This document shows, in pieces, positions 44,934-53,090 of a DNA stretch of 64,000 nucleotides. The stretch lies in the NCBI RefSeq assembly GCF_000017805.1, contig NC_009767.1, forward strand, positions 1,488,001-1,552,000, written 5' to 3'. The translations under genes and the position numbers were made by a program. Below the pieces are notes generated by a model. The model made no database searches, was not told the origin of the DNA, and saw nothing but the letters and a program-made list of their open reading frames with translations. The stretch comes from Roseiflexus castenholzii DSM 13941. GTDB taxonomy: Bacteria > Chloroflexota > Chloroflexia > Chloroflexales > Roseiflexaceae. Each line of letters begins with the position of its first letter. Position 1 is the first letter of the stretch.

Positions 44934-45989
44934 ATGCGTCACCATCACAGGGTGGAAGTGCTGCTCCTCTGGCTTACGCTGCTCGTCGCGTGCGGCGCGG
45001 TTGCCGATCAGATGACCCGCAGCACCGCAGTTGACACACCGGTGGCATCACCGGTTGTACGGCGCACCGGGGATCCACAACGCGGTGCAGCCCTGTTTGC
45101 CGGTACTGTGGAGATTGCCGGGTTTGTCGCCTGCCGTGGTTGCCACGCTGTCGATCCGGCAGCCAGCGACAGTTTGGGTCCCAACCTGGCGGGCATTGCG
45201 CTGCGCGCCGGTTCACGCATCTCTGGTGTCGCTGCTGATGTCTATATTCGCCGTTCAATCGAGATACATGATGATTTCGTTGTGCCAGGGTTCGAGGCTG
45301 GTCTGGCGCGCGCTGTGGTCGGGCGCGACTTTGGCGAAATCTTGAGCGACCAGGATATTGCCGACCTGACGGCGTACCTGCTGACGCTCGACCAGGCGCC
45401 GATTGCACAGCCGCCAACGCCCGACTCCTCGCCCGCTCCAACGCTATCGCCAGAACCGGCGACCGTCACAGCAGCGCTGGCAGCCTTCCCCCTGCCAGCC
45501 ACAACCGCCGCTGCCACACTGCCGCCAACCCCGACGACCACGGTCGAACCATCGCCGGTGGCTTCACCATCGCCATCGCCCGGCAATCGCGCGCTAACCA
45601 CGGTCAGCCCGACAATCATGGCGAGAGAGACGCCGCACGCACCTGCGACACCATCACCTACGGCAGCAATACCGATTATTCCGCCGCCGCCGACCGATGC
45701 CGCGACGCCATCCCCCGCGCCGCCAGCGAATACTCCACCTGCGTCTGGCGCCGATGGCTCGCTTCCGGCGGAACTGGCGGTCTACACCGGATGCATGACC
45801 TGTCACGATCAACACCCGCAGAGCGTCGTCACAATGCCGCATGTGCGTTTCCCGCAGTGCTCCGCCTGTCACAGCGGTTCACCCTCGCGTGTGGGTTGCC
45901 CGACCTGTCATAGCATGCACCGCATTGAGGCGCCACATGGCGGCGAGAACCCAAACCTGCCGTGCAGTCATTGCCACGCGGACCGGTAG
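44934..45989 (+). CDS. Multiheme (five CxxCH) cytochrome c lipoprotein
   Basis: The 351-residue protein begins with a hydrophobic signal ending LLVAC (Cys20), a likely lipobox. A mono-heme cytochrome c domain follows (CRGCH at 67-71). A long Pro/Thr/Ala linker (about 155-275) leads to a C-terminal tetraheme segment with CMTCH 287-291, CSACH 309-313, CPTCH 322-326 and CSHCH 344-348. The build suggests an outer-surface electron carrier, perhaps between a soluble donor and a membrane complex. A GGGGAAGGAG ribosome site precedes the ATG. No oxidoreductase partner is adjacent. Confidence 0.85.
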   Translation: MRHHHRVEVLLLWLTLLVACGAVADQMTRSTAVDTPVASPVVRRTGDPQRGAALFAGTVEIAGFVACRGCHAVDPAASDSLGPNLAGIALRAGSRISGVAADVYIRRSIEIHDDFVVPGFEAGLARAVVGRDFGEILSDQDIADLTAYLLTLDQAPIAQPPTPDSSPAPTLSPEPATVTAALAAFPLPATTAAATLPPTPTTTVEPSPVASPSPSPGNRALTTVSPTIMARETPHAPATPSPTAAIPIIPPPPTDAATPSPAPPANTPPASGADGSLPAELAVYTGCMTCHDQHPQSVVTMPHVRFPQCSACHSGSPSRVGCPTCHSMHRIEAPHGGENPNLPCSHCHADR

Positions 45990-46177
45990 CCGGTCTCCAG
46001 AACTTCTCTATCTTATGGAATAAAGAGATAGAGTCCCTTCCGCAAGCATCCGTCCCAACCCGCGTTCATCCGTGTGCTCTCACGAGCGGCAGCCGTTCAT
46101 CAGAGAGATAGGTTGCCTTCAGTTGTTCACGTAGGGAGGCGTCTACGAATTTTTCATAGATGATCTCTGTTCTTGCG

Positions 46178-46915
46178 TTATGGAGATCGCCGATCAATGG
46201 GCAAATCACTCCTTTTCGCCGCCTCTGACGCTAACTGGTCGCAGCGTTCATTTTCTTTCGTGTGATTATGCCCCTTCACCCAGCGAAACTCTACCCGGTG
46301 TTGATTACAGAGCTCAAGCAACTGCTCCCATAAATCAGAGTTTTCCGCTTGATCTTTCTCATTCCTCATCCAGCCTTGATCCTTCCATCGCTGAACCCAA
46401 CCTTTTGACATACTATCAACAACATACTTTGAGTCGCTAAAGATAACAACTTCAGAAGGGCGTTTCAAGGCTCGCAAACCTTCGATACAGGCTCTTATTT
46501 CCATTCGGTTGTTTGTTGTTTCCCGAAAACCTCCCGATATTTCCTTTGTTCTGTCACGATGCTTGAGAATAACACCATAACCGCCAGAACCTGACTCTGA
46601 ATCGAAACAACCATCGGTAAACATCACCACTTTACCAGAGTTAAGTAAATCATTAGCAATATCACCCGTGCTAACTGTAGTCTCGGCATAGGTGTCGAGA
46701 TAGGTAGCCAGATTGGGTGCAACTTCCAGTAAAGTCTCCTTTGGGAACGATTTGAGCCAGTTTATGGCTTCTTCGTGGGTATAGAAACTTTTATATACCG
46801 CTTCGGGGAAACCTTCGACCTGCTCGGCGGCTTCGCCTTTGCCGAACCATTGTGTGTAGACTCCAGGATTTCGTCCTTTTACGACGATATAGTACTGTTT
46901 TTTCTTGCTGCTCAT
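46178..46915 (-). CDS. Ribonuclease H with N-terminal viroplasmin-like domain
   Basis: The 245-residue protein has an N-terminal hybrid-binding domain (about 5-50, KQYYIVVKGRNPGVYTQWFGKGEAAEQVEGF) as in eukaryotic RNase H1. The catalytic domain (about 90-235) has the acidic set Asp in VVMFTDGCFD, Glu in NNRMEIRACIEGL, Asp in IFSDSKYVVDS and Asp in NERCDQLASEAA. It cuts RNA in RNA-DNA hybrids. The gene is clearly more AT-rich than its neighbours, suggesting transfer. I chose the ATG at 46915; the upstream frame is repeat DNA. Confidence 0.88.
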   Translation of the reverse strand: MSSKKKQYYIVVKGRNPGVYTQWFGKGEAAEQVEGFPEAVYKSFYTHEEAINWLKSFPKETLLEVAPNLATYLDTYAETTVSTGDIANDLLNSGKVVMFTDGCFDSESGSGGYGVILKHRDRTKEISGGFRETTNNRMEIRACIEGLRALKRPSEVVIFSDSKYVVDSMSKGWVQRWKDQGWMRNEKDQAENSDLWEQLLELCNQHRVEFRWVKGHNHTKENERCDQLASEAAKRSDLPIDRRSP

Positions 46916-47451
46916 AGAACATTCCAGCCTTCTGAAACGGTGGAGCGGACTCCGGCGCGGTCGCCCTGGAGGGCGCGCCCCGCTCCGCGCCTTGCGTACT
47001 GCCCGCCGCGTACCTTCTATCATCCACGAAGGACACAAAGGTCCACGAAGCACTCTCCCGCTGCCCTTCAGGTGCGGACCGCGCGCGGAAGCGGGGCAGG
47101 GGGTGAGGGCAACGGTGCATCCCAACGCCACGCATACCGGTCAGGCGCATGCGCGCGGTTCGCTCGTGAACTCGTCGGGATGCGGGACGAGCGGGATTGC
47201 TTCGACCTGCTGCGCCGGTCTCGCAGTGACGAGAGTGCTTCGACCGGCTGCGCCGGTCTCGCAATGACTGCGCCCCCCGGCGCGCCCACCGGGGGACGGC
47301 CGCGCGCGCGGCGCCGGTCTCCCCTCTCCCACGCGCGGGAGCGGGGCAGGGGATGAGGGTAAAGGCGCGTCAACCACTCAAGCGCTGCCGTTCCATGCGC
47401 AACAGTCGTGCGGACGCGCCCCTGCCGACGACGTTCAACGTTGAATTCCCC
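46916..47451. repeat. Intergenic region made of dispersed GC-rich repeats
   Basis: No gene was found in 536 bases. Copies of the CCGGGGGACGGCCGCGCGC / GCGCGGGAGCGGGGCAGGGG repeat lie at about 47085-47170 and 47278-47365, with CTTCGACCGGCTGCGCCGG units at 47210-47270, as in the 44 kb region. Confidence 0.55.
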
Positions 47452-48522
47452 TCACACCCGCACTTCCGTACCGGCAGCGGCTGAGCGATACGCCGCTTCG
47501 AGCAGGCGCAGCACCGCCAGCCCCTCCGCGCCTGTCGCCAGCGGTGCGCCTTCGCCCCGGCAGGCGGCGACGAAATGGCGAAACCCTTCCGCCCATGCCC
47601 ACTCTTTCTTCGGCACATCGGGCGCCACCTCGACCGGAACGCCATCTTCGGTGCGATAGATGCGCAGCGGATGATCCCTGCCGTAGAGATCGGGGAAATA
47701 ATCGGCGCCTGCCAGGTCGCCGGCGATCTGAATGCGCTCCTCGTTGCGCGCGTGGATCGCCCAGGTGACCTCGATTGTTACCAGCCCGCCGTTCGCCAGC
47801 CGCAGATGGATCGCCGCCAGATCATCGACATCGAACGTCCCTCCCGGCACGTGGTCAGCGCCCCAACCGCCAAGCCCGCGCTCGTATGGACCGTGTACCG
47901 CCTGGATCTCGCCGCGCACTGTGCTGACCGGAGGAAACCCCAGAATCCAGTAGACCATATCGAGCATGTGGACGCCGATATCCATCGTTGCACCGCCGCC
48001 TGCCAGTTCTTTGCGCGTAAACCACGACCCATAGCCGGGAATGCCGTTGCGCCGCAGCATGCGCCCAAAAGCATACGTGATCTTCCCAAAACGTCCCGCC
48101 TGCGCCATCTGGCGCAGCATCAGAATTTCGGGGCGAGGGCGATTGCTCATGTTGATTGCCAGCACTTTGCCGGCTTTTTCGGCAGCAGCGACCATCGCCT
48201 TGCCATCCTCCACGCTGGTTGCCAGCGGCTTCTCACACAGCACGTGTTTGCCCGCTTCGAGCGCTGCAATCGCAACCGGAGCGTGGAAGACGTTTGGCAC
48301 AGCCACAGTGATGGCATCCACGTCGTCTCGCGCAATCAGATCGCGGTAATCGGCAAAAACATGCGGAATGTTGAACTTTGCGGCAGCTTCCTGCGCGCGC
48401 GCCAGATTGGTGTCGCAGATAGCGATGACCTGAACGCCGGGAATCGCCTGAAGCGAGGGAACGTGGCCGTGAACAACGACGGCGCCAGCGCCAACAATGC
48501 CGATGCGAACGGGGGTGGACAT
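47452..48522 (-). CDS. Gfo/Idh/MocA-family oxidoreductase
   Basis: The 356-residue NAD(P)-dependent enzyme starts VRIGIVGAGAVVVHGHVPSL. It carries the DYRDLIARDDVDAITVAVPNVFHAPVAIAALEAGKHVLCEKPLA motif with the catalytic-type Lys (CEKP). ISNRP, GGATMDIGVHMLDMVYW and the C-terminal TEVRV complete a normal-length member. Substrates are sugars or inositols in this family; the inositol-phosphate synthase at 15.4 kb is too distant to count as context. The ATG at 48522 has GGAAGGA nearby. Confidence 0.85.
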   Translation of the reverse strand: MSTPVRIGIVGAGAVVVHGHVPSLQAIPGVQVIAICDTNLARAQEAAAKFNIPHVFADYRDLIARDDVDAITVAVPNVFHAPVAIAALEAGKHVLCEKPLATSVEDGKAMVAAAEKAGKVLAINMSNRPRPEILMLRQMAQAGRFGKITYAFGRMLRRNGIPGYGSWFTRKELAGGGATMDIGVHMLDMVYWILGFPPVSTVRGEIQAVHGPYERGLGGWGADHVPGGTFDVDDLAAIHLRLANGGLVTIEVTWAIHARNEERIQIAGDLAGADYFPDLYGRDHPLRIYRTEDGVPVEVAPDVPKKEWAWAEGFRHFVAACRGEGAPLATGAEGLAVLRLLEAAYRSAAAGTEVRV

Positions 48523-48720
48523 GTGGGTGTTCCTTCCTGCTGTCAGATGCGGCGTAGCCCAGGCATCCATCGCCGGTGACGGAACGTGTGCTACGCCGGG
48601 TAAGAACGCATGCCGGATCATCTTACCACAACGGCGCGTCTGCCGGTTGTTTCACAGGATAGAATCGGTTAGAATGAAGTAAGACCGATCCTGCCGTTCT
48701 CTCGATCCTGGAGCGTATGT

Positions 48721-48885
48721 ATGCGGATGGTTCTCTGGCTTGCCCTGATTGCCGGTATCGCACTCTGGGCGTTGGCGTTGCAACGTGAATTGGCGACTGC
48801 GCGCAAACATTGCGCGATGTACCGTGAGGCGGCGGCGCGCATGGAGCGCCGCCTGGATGAGTTGAAGCAGTCGCTCCCCTCGTAA
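48721..48885 (+). CDS. Small membrane protein, 54 residues
   Basis: The frame reads MRMVLWLALIAGIALWALAL, then QRELATARKHCAMYREAAAR and ends LKQSLPS. One transmembrane helix (3-20) is followed by a heptad-like helical tail. GGAG lies about ten bases upstream and the gene is 30 bases before the ppx start, so it may be co-transcribed. I recognise no family; function unknown. Confidence 0.5.
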   Translation: MRMVLWLALIAGIALWALALQRELATARKHCAMYREAAARMERRLDELKQSLPS

Positions 48886-48915
48886 GTGCAGCACTGCGTG
48901 TGGCAGGATGCGCAT

Positions 48916-50418
48916 ATGCAGAAACGCATCGGTATCATTGATCTGGGATCGAACACCACTCGCATGATCGTGATGGGGTACACGCCGCATCACTCATTCC
49001 GTCTCCTGGACGAAGTTCGCGAAAGTGTGCGTTTGGCGGAAGGAATTGGTCCTGACGGTCGGTTGACGCCTTCCGCGATGGACCGGGCGGTGGCGACAAT
49101 GCGTCTGTTCCATGCACTGAGCCATTCAGAGCAGGTACAGATGATCGTGCCGGTGGCGACAAGCGCCGTGCGTGAAGCGACCAATCAGGCGGAGTTCGTC
49201 GCGCGGGTCGCCGCAGAAGCTAGCGTGTCGATGCGAGTGCTCACGGCGCGCGAAGAGGCATACTACGGTTACCTCGGCGTAGTCAACTCCATTGATCTAC
49301 GAGACGGGTTCACCATCGACATCGGCGGCGGCAGCACGCAGGTGTCGATGGTGCGTGGGCGCGGGTTTCTCCGCTGGTACAGCCAGCCCATTGGCGCACT
49401 GCGCGCCGCCGAACGTTTTGTTCGATCTGATCCGATCAGCAACAAAGATTTCCGCGCCCTCGAATCTGGCGTCGCTGACTATTTCGCATCGCTCGACTGG
49501 CTGAACGTCGAGCAGGGTCCGATGCTGGTCGGCATCGGTGGTACAATCCGCACGCTTGCCGAGATCGATCAGAAATTGCACGGATATCCGCTCGACCGTG
49601 TTCACGGGTATGTTCTTCTGCGCGAGCGGCTGGAAGCGCTGATTAATCAGTTACGGAGCATGGATCAGCGGCAGCGTGAGGATGTTCCCGGTCTCAGGCG
49701 TGATCGCGCCGATCTTATTCTCCCTGGCGCCGTTATCCTGGCGCACCTGATGCGGCGTGGCGGGTTCGAGGCGTTGACGGTCGGCGGTCAGGGGTTGCGT
49801 GAGGGCATTTTTTACGAGCACTTTCTGGTTGGCGAGCAACCGCCGCTCTTCGCCGATATGCGCGGGTTCAGCGTGCAAAACCTGGCGCGCATCTACAACT
49901 ACGAGGCGCTCCACGCCGCCAAGGTGCGCGACCTGGCGCTCTCAATGTTCGATCAACTGCGCTCACTGCACCACTACGGCGAGTGGGAACGCATGCTGCT
50001 CGGCTATGCAGCAACACTCCACGACATCGGGCTGGCGGTCAATTACTACGACCACCACAAGCATGGCGCGTATCTGGTGTTGAACAGCGCCCTCCAGGGG
50101 TTTACCCACCGCGAAATCGCTCTGATCGCGCTCCTGGTGCAGTTTCATCGCAAGGGTGATGTAGACGCGGGTCCGTTGCGCGCAATTCTGCACCCGGACG
50201 ATGAGCAGCGTGTGCTCCGGCTGGCGGCGCTGTTGCGTATCGCAGAATATCTGGAGCGGCGCAAGTGTCAGGTTGTGCAGGATATTATGGTTGAGGTTGG
50301 CGACCCGGTGCGGATGGTGGCGCGCACCATCGGCGATGCGGCGGTCGAAATCTGGGATGCAAACCGGGCGTCGCGCCTGTTCCGTAAAGCGTATGGGCGC
50401 GATGTCGCGATCTGTTGA
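48916..50418 (+). CDS. ppx: Exopolyphosphatase / guanosine pentaphosphatase family
   Basis: The 500-residue protein starts MQKRIGIIDLGSNTTRMIVMGY, the phosphate-1 motif of the ASKHA fold. FTIDIGGGSTQVSMV is the phosphate-2 motif, GIGGTIRTLA another conserved loop. The C-terminal half (about 310-480) resembles an HD-type helical domain (LHDIGLAVNYYDHHKHGAYLVLN). It would hydrolyse polyphosphate or pppGpp. The ATG at 48916 was chosen because the fold starts there; a GTG ten codons upstream is open. Confidence 0.87.
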   Translation: MQKRIGIIDLGSNTTRMIVMGYTPHHSFRLLDEVRESVRLAEGIGPDGRLTPSAMDRAVATMRLFHALSHSEQVQMIVPVATSAVREATNQAEFVARVAAEASVSMRVLTAREEAYYGYLGVVNSIDLRDGFTIDIGGGSTQVSMVRGRGFLRWYSQPIGALRAAERFVRSDPISNKDFRALESGVADYFASLDWLNVEQGPMLVGIGGTIRTLAEIDQKLHGYPLDRVHGYVLLRERLEALINQLRSMDQRQREDVPGLRRDRADLILPGAVILAHLMRRGGFEALTVGGQGLREGIFYEHFLVGEQPPLFADMRGFSVQNLARIYNYEALHAAKVRDLALSMFDQLRSLHHYGEWERMLLGYAATLHDIGLAVNYYDHHKHGAYLVLNSALQGFTHREIALIALLVQFHRKGDVDAGPLRAILHPDDEQRVLRLAALLRIAEYLERRKCQVVQDIMVEVGDPVRMVARTIGDAAVEIWDANRASRLFRKAYGRDVAIC

Positions 50419-50607
50419 GGCGGTTGGCGCGCGTGAGGCGGGGCGGGTCGCAGACCTGCTTATGGCGCAGCGCAGGCTGCATCCGTCTCGGCGCGGTTGG
50501 CGCGCGTGAGTCGGGGCAGGTCGCAGACCTGCCCCTATGGCAAACACTCCAACCTGGTGCAGGCGGAACGCGCATTGCGCGACGCCGAGCAGGTCGCAGA
50601 CCTGCCC
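50419..50607. terminator. Hairpin-rich gap between convergent ppx and ftsK
   Basis: Three copies of an inverted-repeat motif, consensus GCAGGTCGCAGACCTGC (first copy GCGGG), lie near 50445, 50515 and 50590. They are followed by variants of CCCTATGGCAAAC. They lie just behind both stops (ppx on the plus strand, ftsK on the minus strand) and could act as a bidirectional terminator. Confidence 0.5.
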
Positions 50608-53028
50608 CTATGGCAAACCCTCCAACTCCCTGTCTTCTCCACGTTTCAGCACTTCCCGGCTGCGCCCTTCTTCTGCCGGACCGACGATTCCATGTTGTTC
50701 GAGCAGATCGATCAGTTGCGCGGCTTTGCTGTACCCGATGCGCAGCCGGCGTTGCAGCAACGATGCCGAGGCGCGAGAATGCTGCTGAACCAGTTTGATC
50801 GCCTGCGGCAGCAGTTCGTCCTGCTCAGCGGCGCTGAGAAATTCGCCAGGCGGACGCATCTCGCTCTGATCGCCGGTTTTCTCCTTTTCCGTCGGATCGC
50901 CGGGTTTGCCTTTCGTATCGCCAGCGTCCGGCGGCGTCGCATCGCGCCAGAACTGCACAATACGCTCGACTTCCGCCTCAGAGACCCACGTGCCCTGAAG
51001 ACGGACCGGGCGCGCGGCATCAGCGGCCATATAGAGCATGTCACCGCGTCCCAGCAACTGTTCGGCGCCATTCATATCAAGAATAACGCGCGAGTCGGTC
51101 TGCGATGTGACTGCAAATGCGATACGGGTTGGGAAATTCGCCTTGATCAGACCGGTCACGACATCGACCGACGGACGCTGGGTGGCAATCACCAGATGAA
51201 TGCCGGTGGCGCGCGCCATCTGCGCCAGGCGGCAGATCAGCGTTTCGACTTCGTCCGGCGCCATCATCATCAAGTCTGCCAGTTCGTCGATAATAAGCAC
51301 GATGTAGGGAAGCGGTTCGAGATCGGCGCGACGGCGCGCAGCGGTTTTGTATCCTTCGATGTTGCGAAAGCCGTAGCGCGCGAAGACCTTGTAGCGCCGC
51401 TCCATTTCGCGTGTTGCCCACTTCAGCGTCGGCACCACTCGCTCGAGTTCGGTCACCACCGGCGAGAGCATATGCGGAATCCGATTGTAGACGATCAGCT
51501 CGACCATCTTCGGATCGATCATAATAAACTTCAACTCGTCGGGAGTATGCTTGAGGAGCAGCGAACAGACCAGTGCATTGATCCCGGCGCTTTTACCGGT
51601 GCCGGTCGCGCCAGCCATGAGCGCGTGCGGCATGCGGTCAAGCGCAGCGATAATCGGCGTGCCGGACACATCCTTCCCCAGAGGCCATTTCAGGCGTCCT
51701 TTCGCGCGTTCGAACTCCTCACTTTCGATCACCTCGCGCATGCCAACGATTGAAATTGCGGAGTTGGGGATTTCGATGCCGATCACATTCTTGCCAGGGA
51801 TGGGCGCTTCGATGCGGATGGATGTCGCCGCCAGCGCCAGCGCAAGGTCTCTTTCCAGAGTGGTGATTTTAGAGACCTTGACGCCAACAGCAGGTTGCAA
51901 TTCAAACTGCGTCACCGCAGGACCGGTGTTGACGCCGACCACCTGCGCTTCGACCTTGAAACTCGCCAGCGTTTCTTCGATCAGGCGCGAGCGCAGCCGC
52001 TTTTCCTCATCGGTGATCGTCCCCTCCGGATAACTTTCCAGCAGATCGAGCGACGGCAGGGGCCAGGCGCGATGCACCGGTGACATCTCGAACCCTTCGA
52101 GCGGTTTCTGTACCGCTTCCGCCGGTGTGCCGCCGGCCGGCGTCGCCAATAGGTTGGTGAGCAGCGTGGTGTTGCCAGGAGGAGCGCCAGACGCCGGTGG
52201 AGACGCAGTTTCTGGCTTGATAGCAGGGGTCGCCGTTGAGACCGCAGTGCGGCGGGTGCGCGTTTCGGGACGCTGGAACAGACTGGCGCGTGTTGGACGC
52301 TCGGCGATTGGTGTCGGCACAATATCGTCGTCGGCTTGAGGTGGTGGAACATAGGTCGTCGACGCATCAGGCTTTGTCGGCGCGGCACGCGATGCAGGGG
52401 CGGCGGACGCTTCAGTGCGCCGCACGCCAGGGTTCCACACCGTTGCCCAGAAACGGGCAAAACTGTCGCGGAGCGAGGAAGAGAGTTCGTGAAGTGTAAT
52501 GTCGAAGGTCAAGAGAATGCCCGCAAGCCCGGTCAGGCAGGCAATGACCAATGCCGCCGGACGACCGATCGCCTGTGAGAGGAGCGCCAGGATCGCATAC
52601 CCGACGATGCCGCCGCCTTCGCCGATGCGCGTATCGAACCCCTCGCGCACGCCGATGGAAAACTCCAGCAGCACGAGAAGCGCTGTCAGCACCAGCAACG
52701 TGCCGAGCACCGTTGCACCGGTCAGTCGCACATCCTCATACTGTTCCTGAAGAAGAATCGCTACTCCAAGCAACCCGAGCGACAGTGGCGCCACCAGCGC
52801 GCCCCATCCCAACAGGCGGCGCGTCAGTTCGACCCACGACGAGCCGATCACGCCAGCCGTGCCGGTTACATAGAAGACGACGGTGACCGCAGCGACGGCG
52901 ATCAGCCCAAGGGCGAAAAGTTCTCGCTGATGCTCCGGTCGCAGTGCAGGCGTCGAGGCTGCCCCTGACCGTTTACGGCGCGTTCCTGTCGATTTGCGCC
53001 CGGTTGAAGAGGATTTTGCGCGTGCCAT
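50608..53028 (-). CDS. ftsK: DNA translocase FtsK/SpoIIIE
   Basis: The 806-residue protein has a basic N-terminus (SSSTGRKSTGTRRKRSG), four membrane segments (about 35-160), a Pro/Ala/Thr linker (about 200-330), and the RecA-like motor with Walker A MAGATGTGKSAGINALV and Walker B IVLIIDELADLMMM. The C-terminal gamma winged helix (about 725-795, LLPQAIKLVQQHSRASASLLQRRLRIGYSKAAQLIDLLEQ) reads chromosome-polarity sequences. It pumps DNA toward the terminus/dif during division. Its 5' end faces array 3 starting 63 bases beyond. Confidence 0.95.
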   Translation of the reverse strand: MARAKSSSTGRKSTGTRRKRSGAASTPALRPEHQRELFALGLIAVAAVTVVFYVTGTAGVIGSSWVELTRRLLGWGALVAPLSLGLLGVAILLQEQYEDVRLTGATVLGTLLVLTALLVLLEFSIGVREGFDTRIGEGGGIVGYAILALLSQAIGRPAALVIACLTGLAGILLTFDITLHELSSSLRDSFARFWATVWNPGVRRTEASAAPASRAAPTKPDASTTYVPPPQADDDIVPTPIAERPTRASLFQRPETRTRRTAVSTATPAIKPETASPPASGAPPGNTTLLTNLLATPAGGTPAEAVQKPLEGFEMSPVHRAWPLPSLDLLESYPEGTITDEEKRLRSRLIEETLASFKVEAQVVGVNTGPAVTQFELQPAVGVKVSKITTLERDLALALAATSIRIEAPIPGKNVIGIEIPNSAISIVGMREVIESEEFERAKGRLKWPLGKDVSGTPIIAALDRMPHALMAGATGTGKSAGINALVCSLLLKHTPDELKFIMIDPKMVELIVYNRIPHMLSPVVTELERVVPTLKWATREMERRYKVFARYGFRNIEGYKTAARRRADLEPLPYIVLIIDELADLMMMAPDEVETLICRLAQMARATGIHLVIATQRPSVDVVTGLIKANFPTRIAFAVTSQTDSRVILDMNGAEQLLGRGDMLYMAADAARPVRLQGTWVSEAEVERIVQFWRDATPPDAGDTKGKPGDPTEKEKTGDQSEMRPPGEFLSAAEQDELLPQAIKLVQQHSRASASLLQRRLRIGYSKAAQLIDLLEQHGIVGPAEEGRSREVLKRGEDRELEGLP

Positions 53029-53090
53029 AGCCGTCGCTCAAGAGCCGACATCGAAATCTGATAGTATCACAGTAACATATGTTCGCATGG

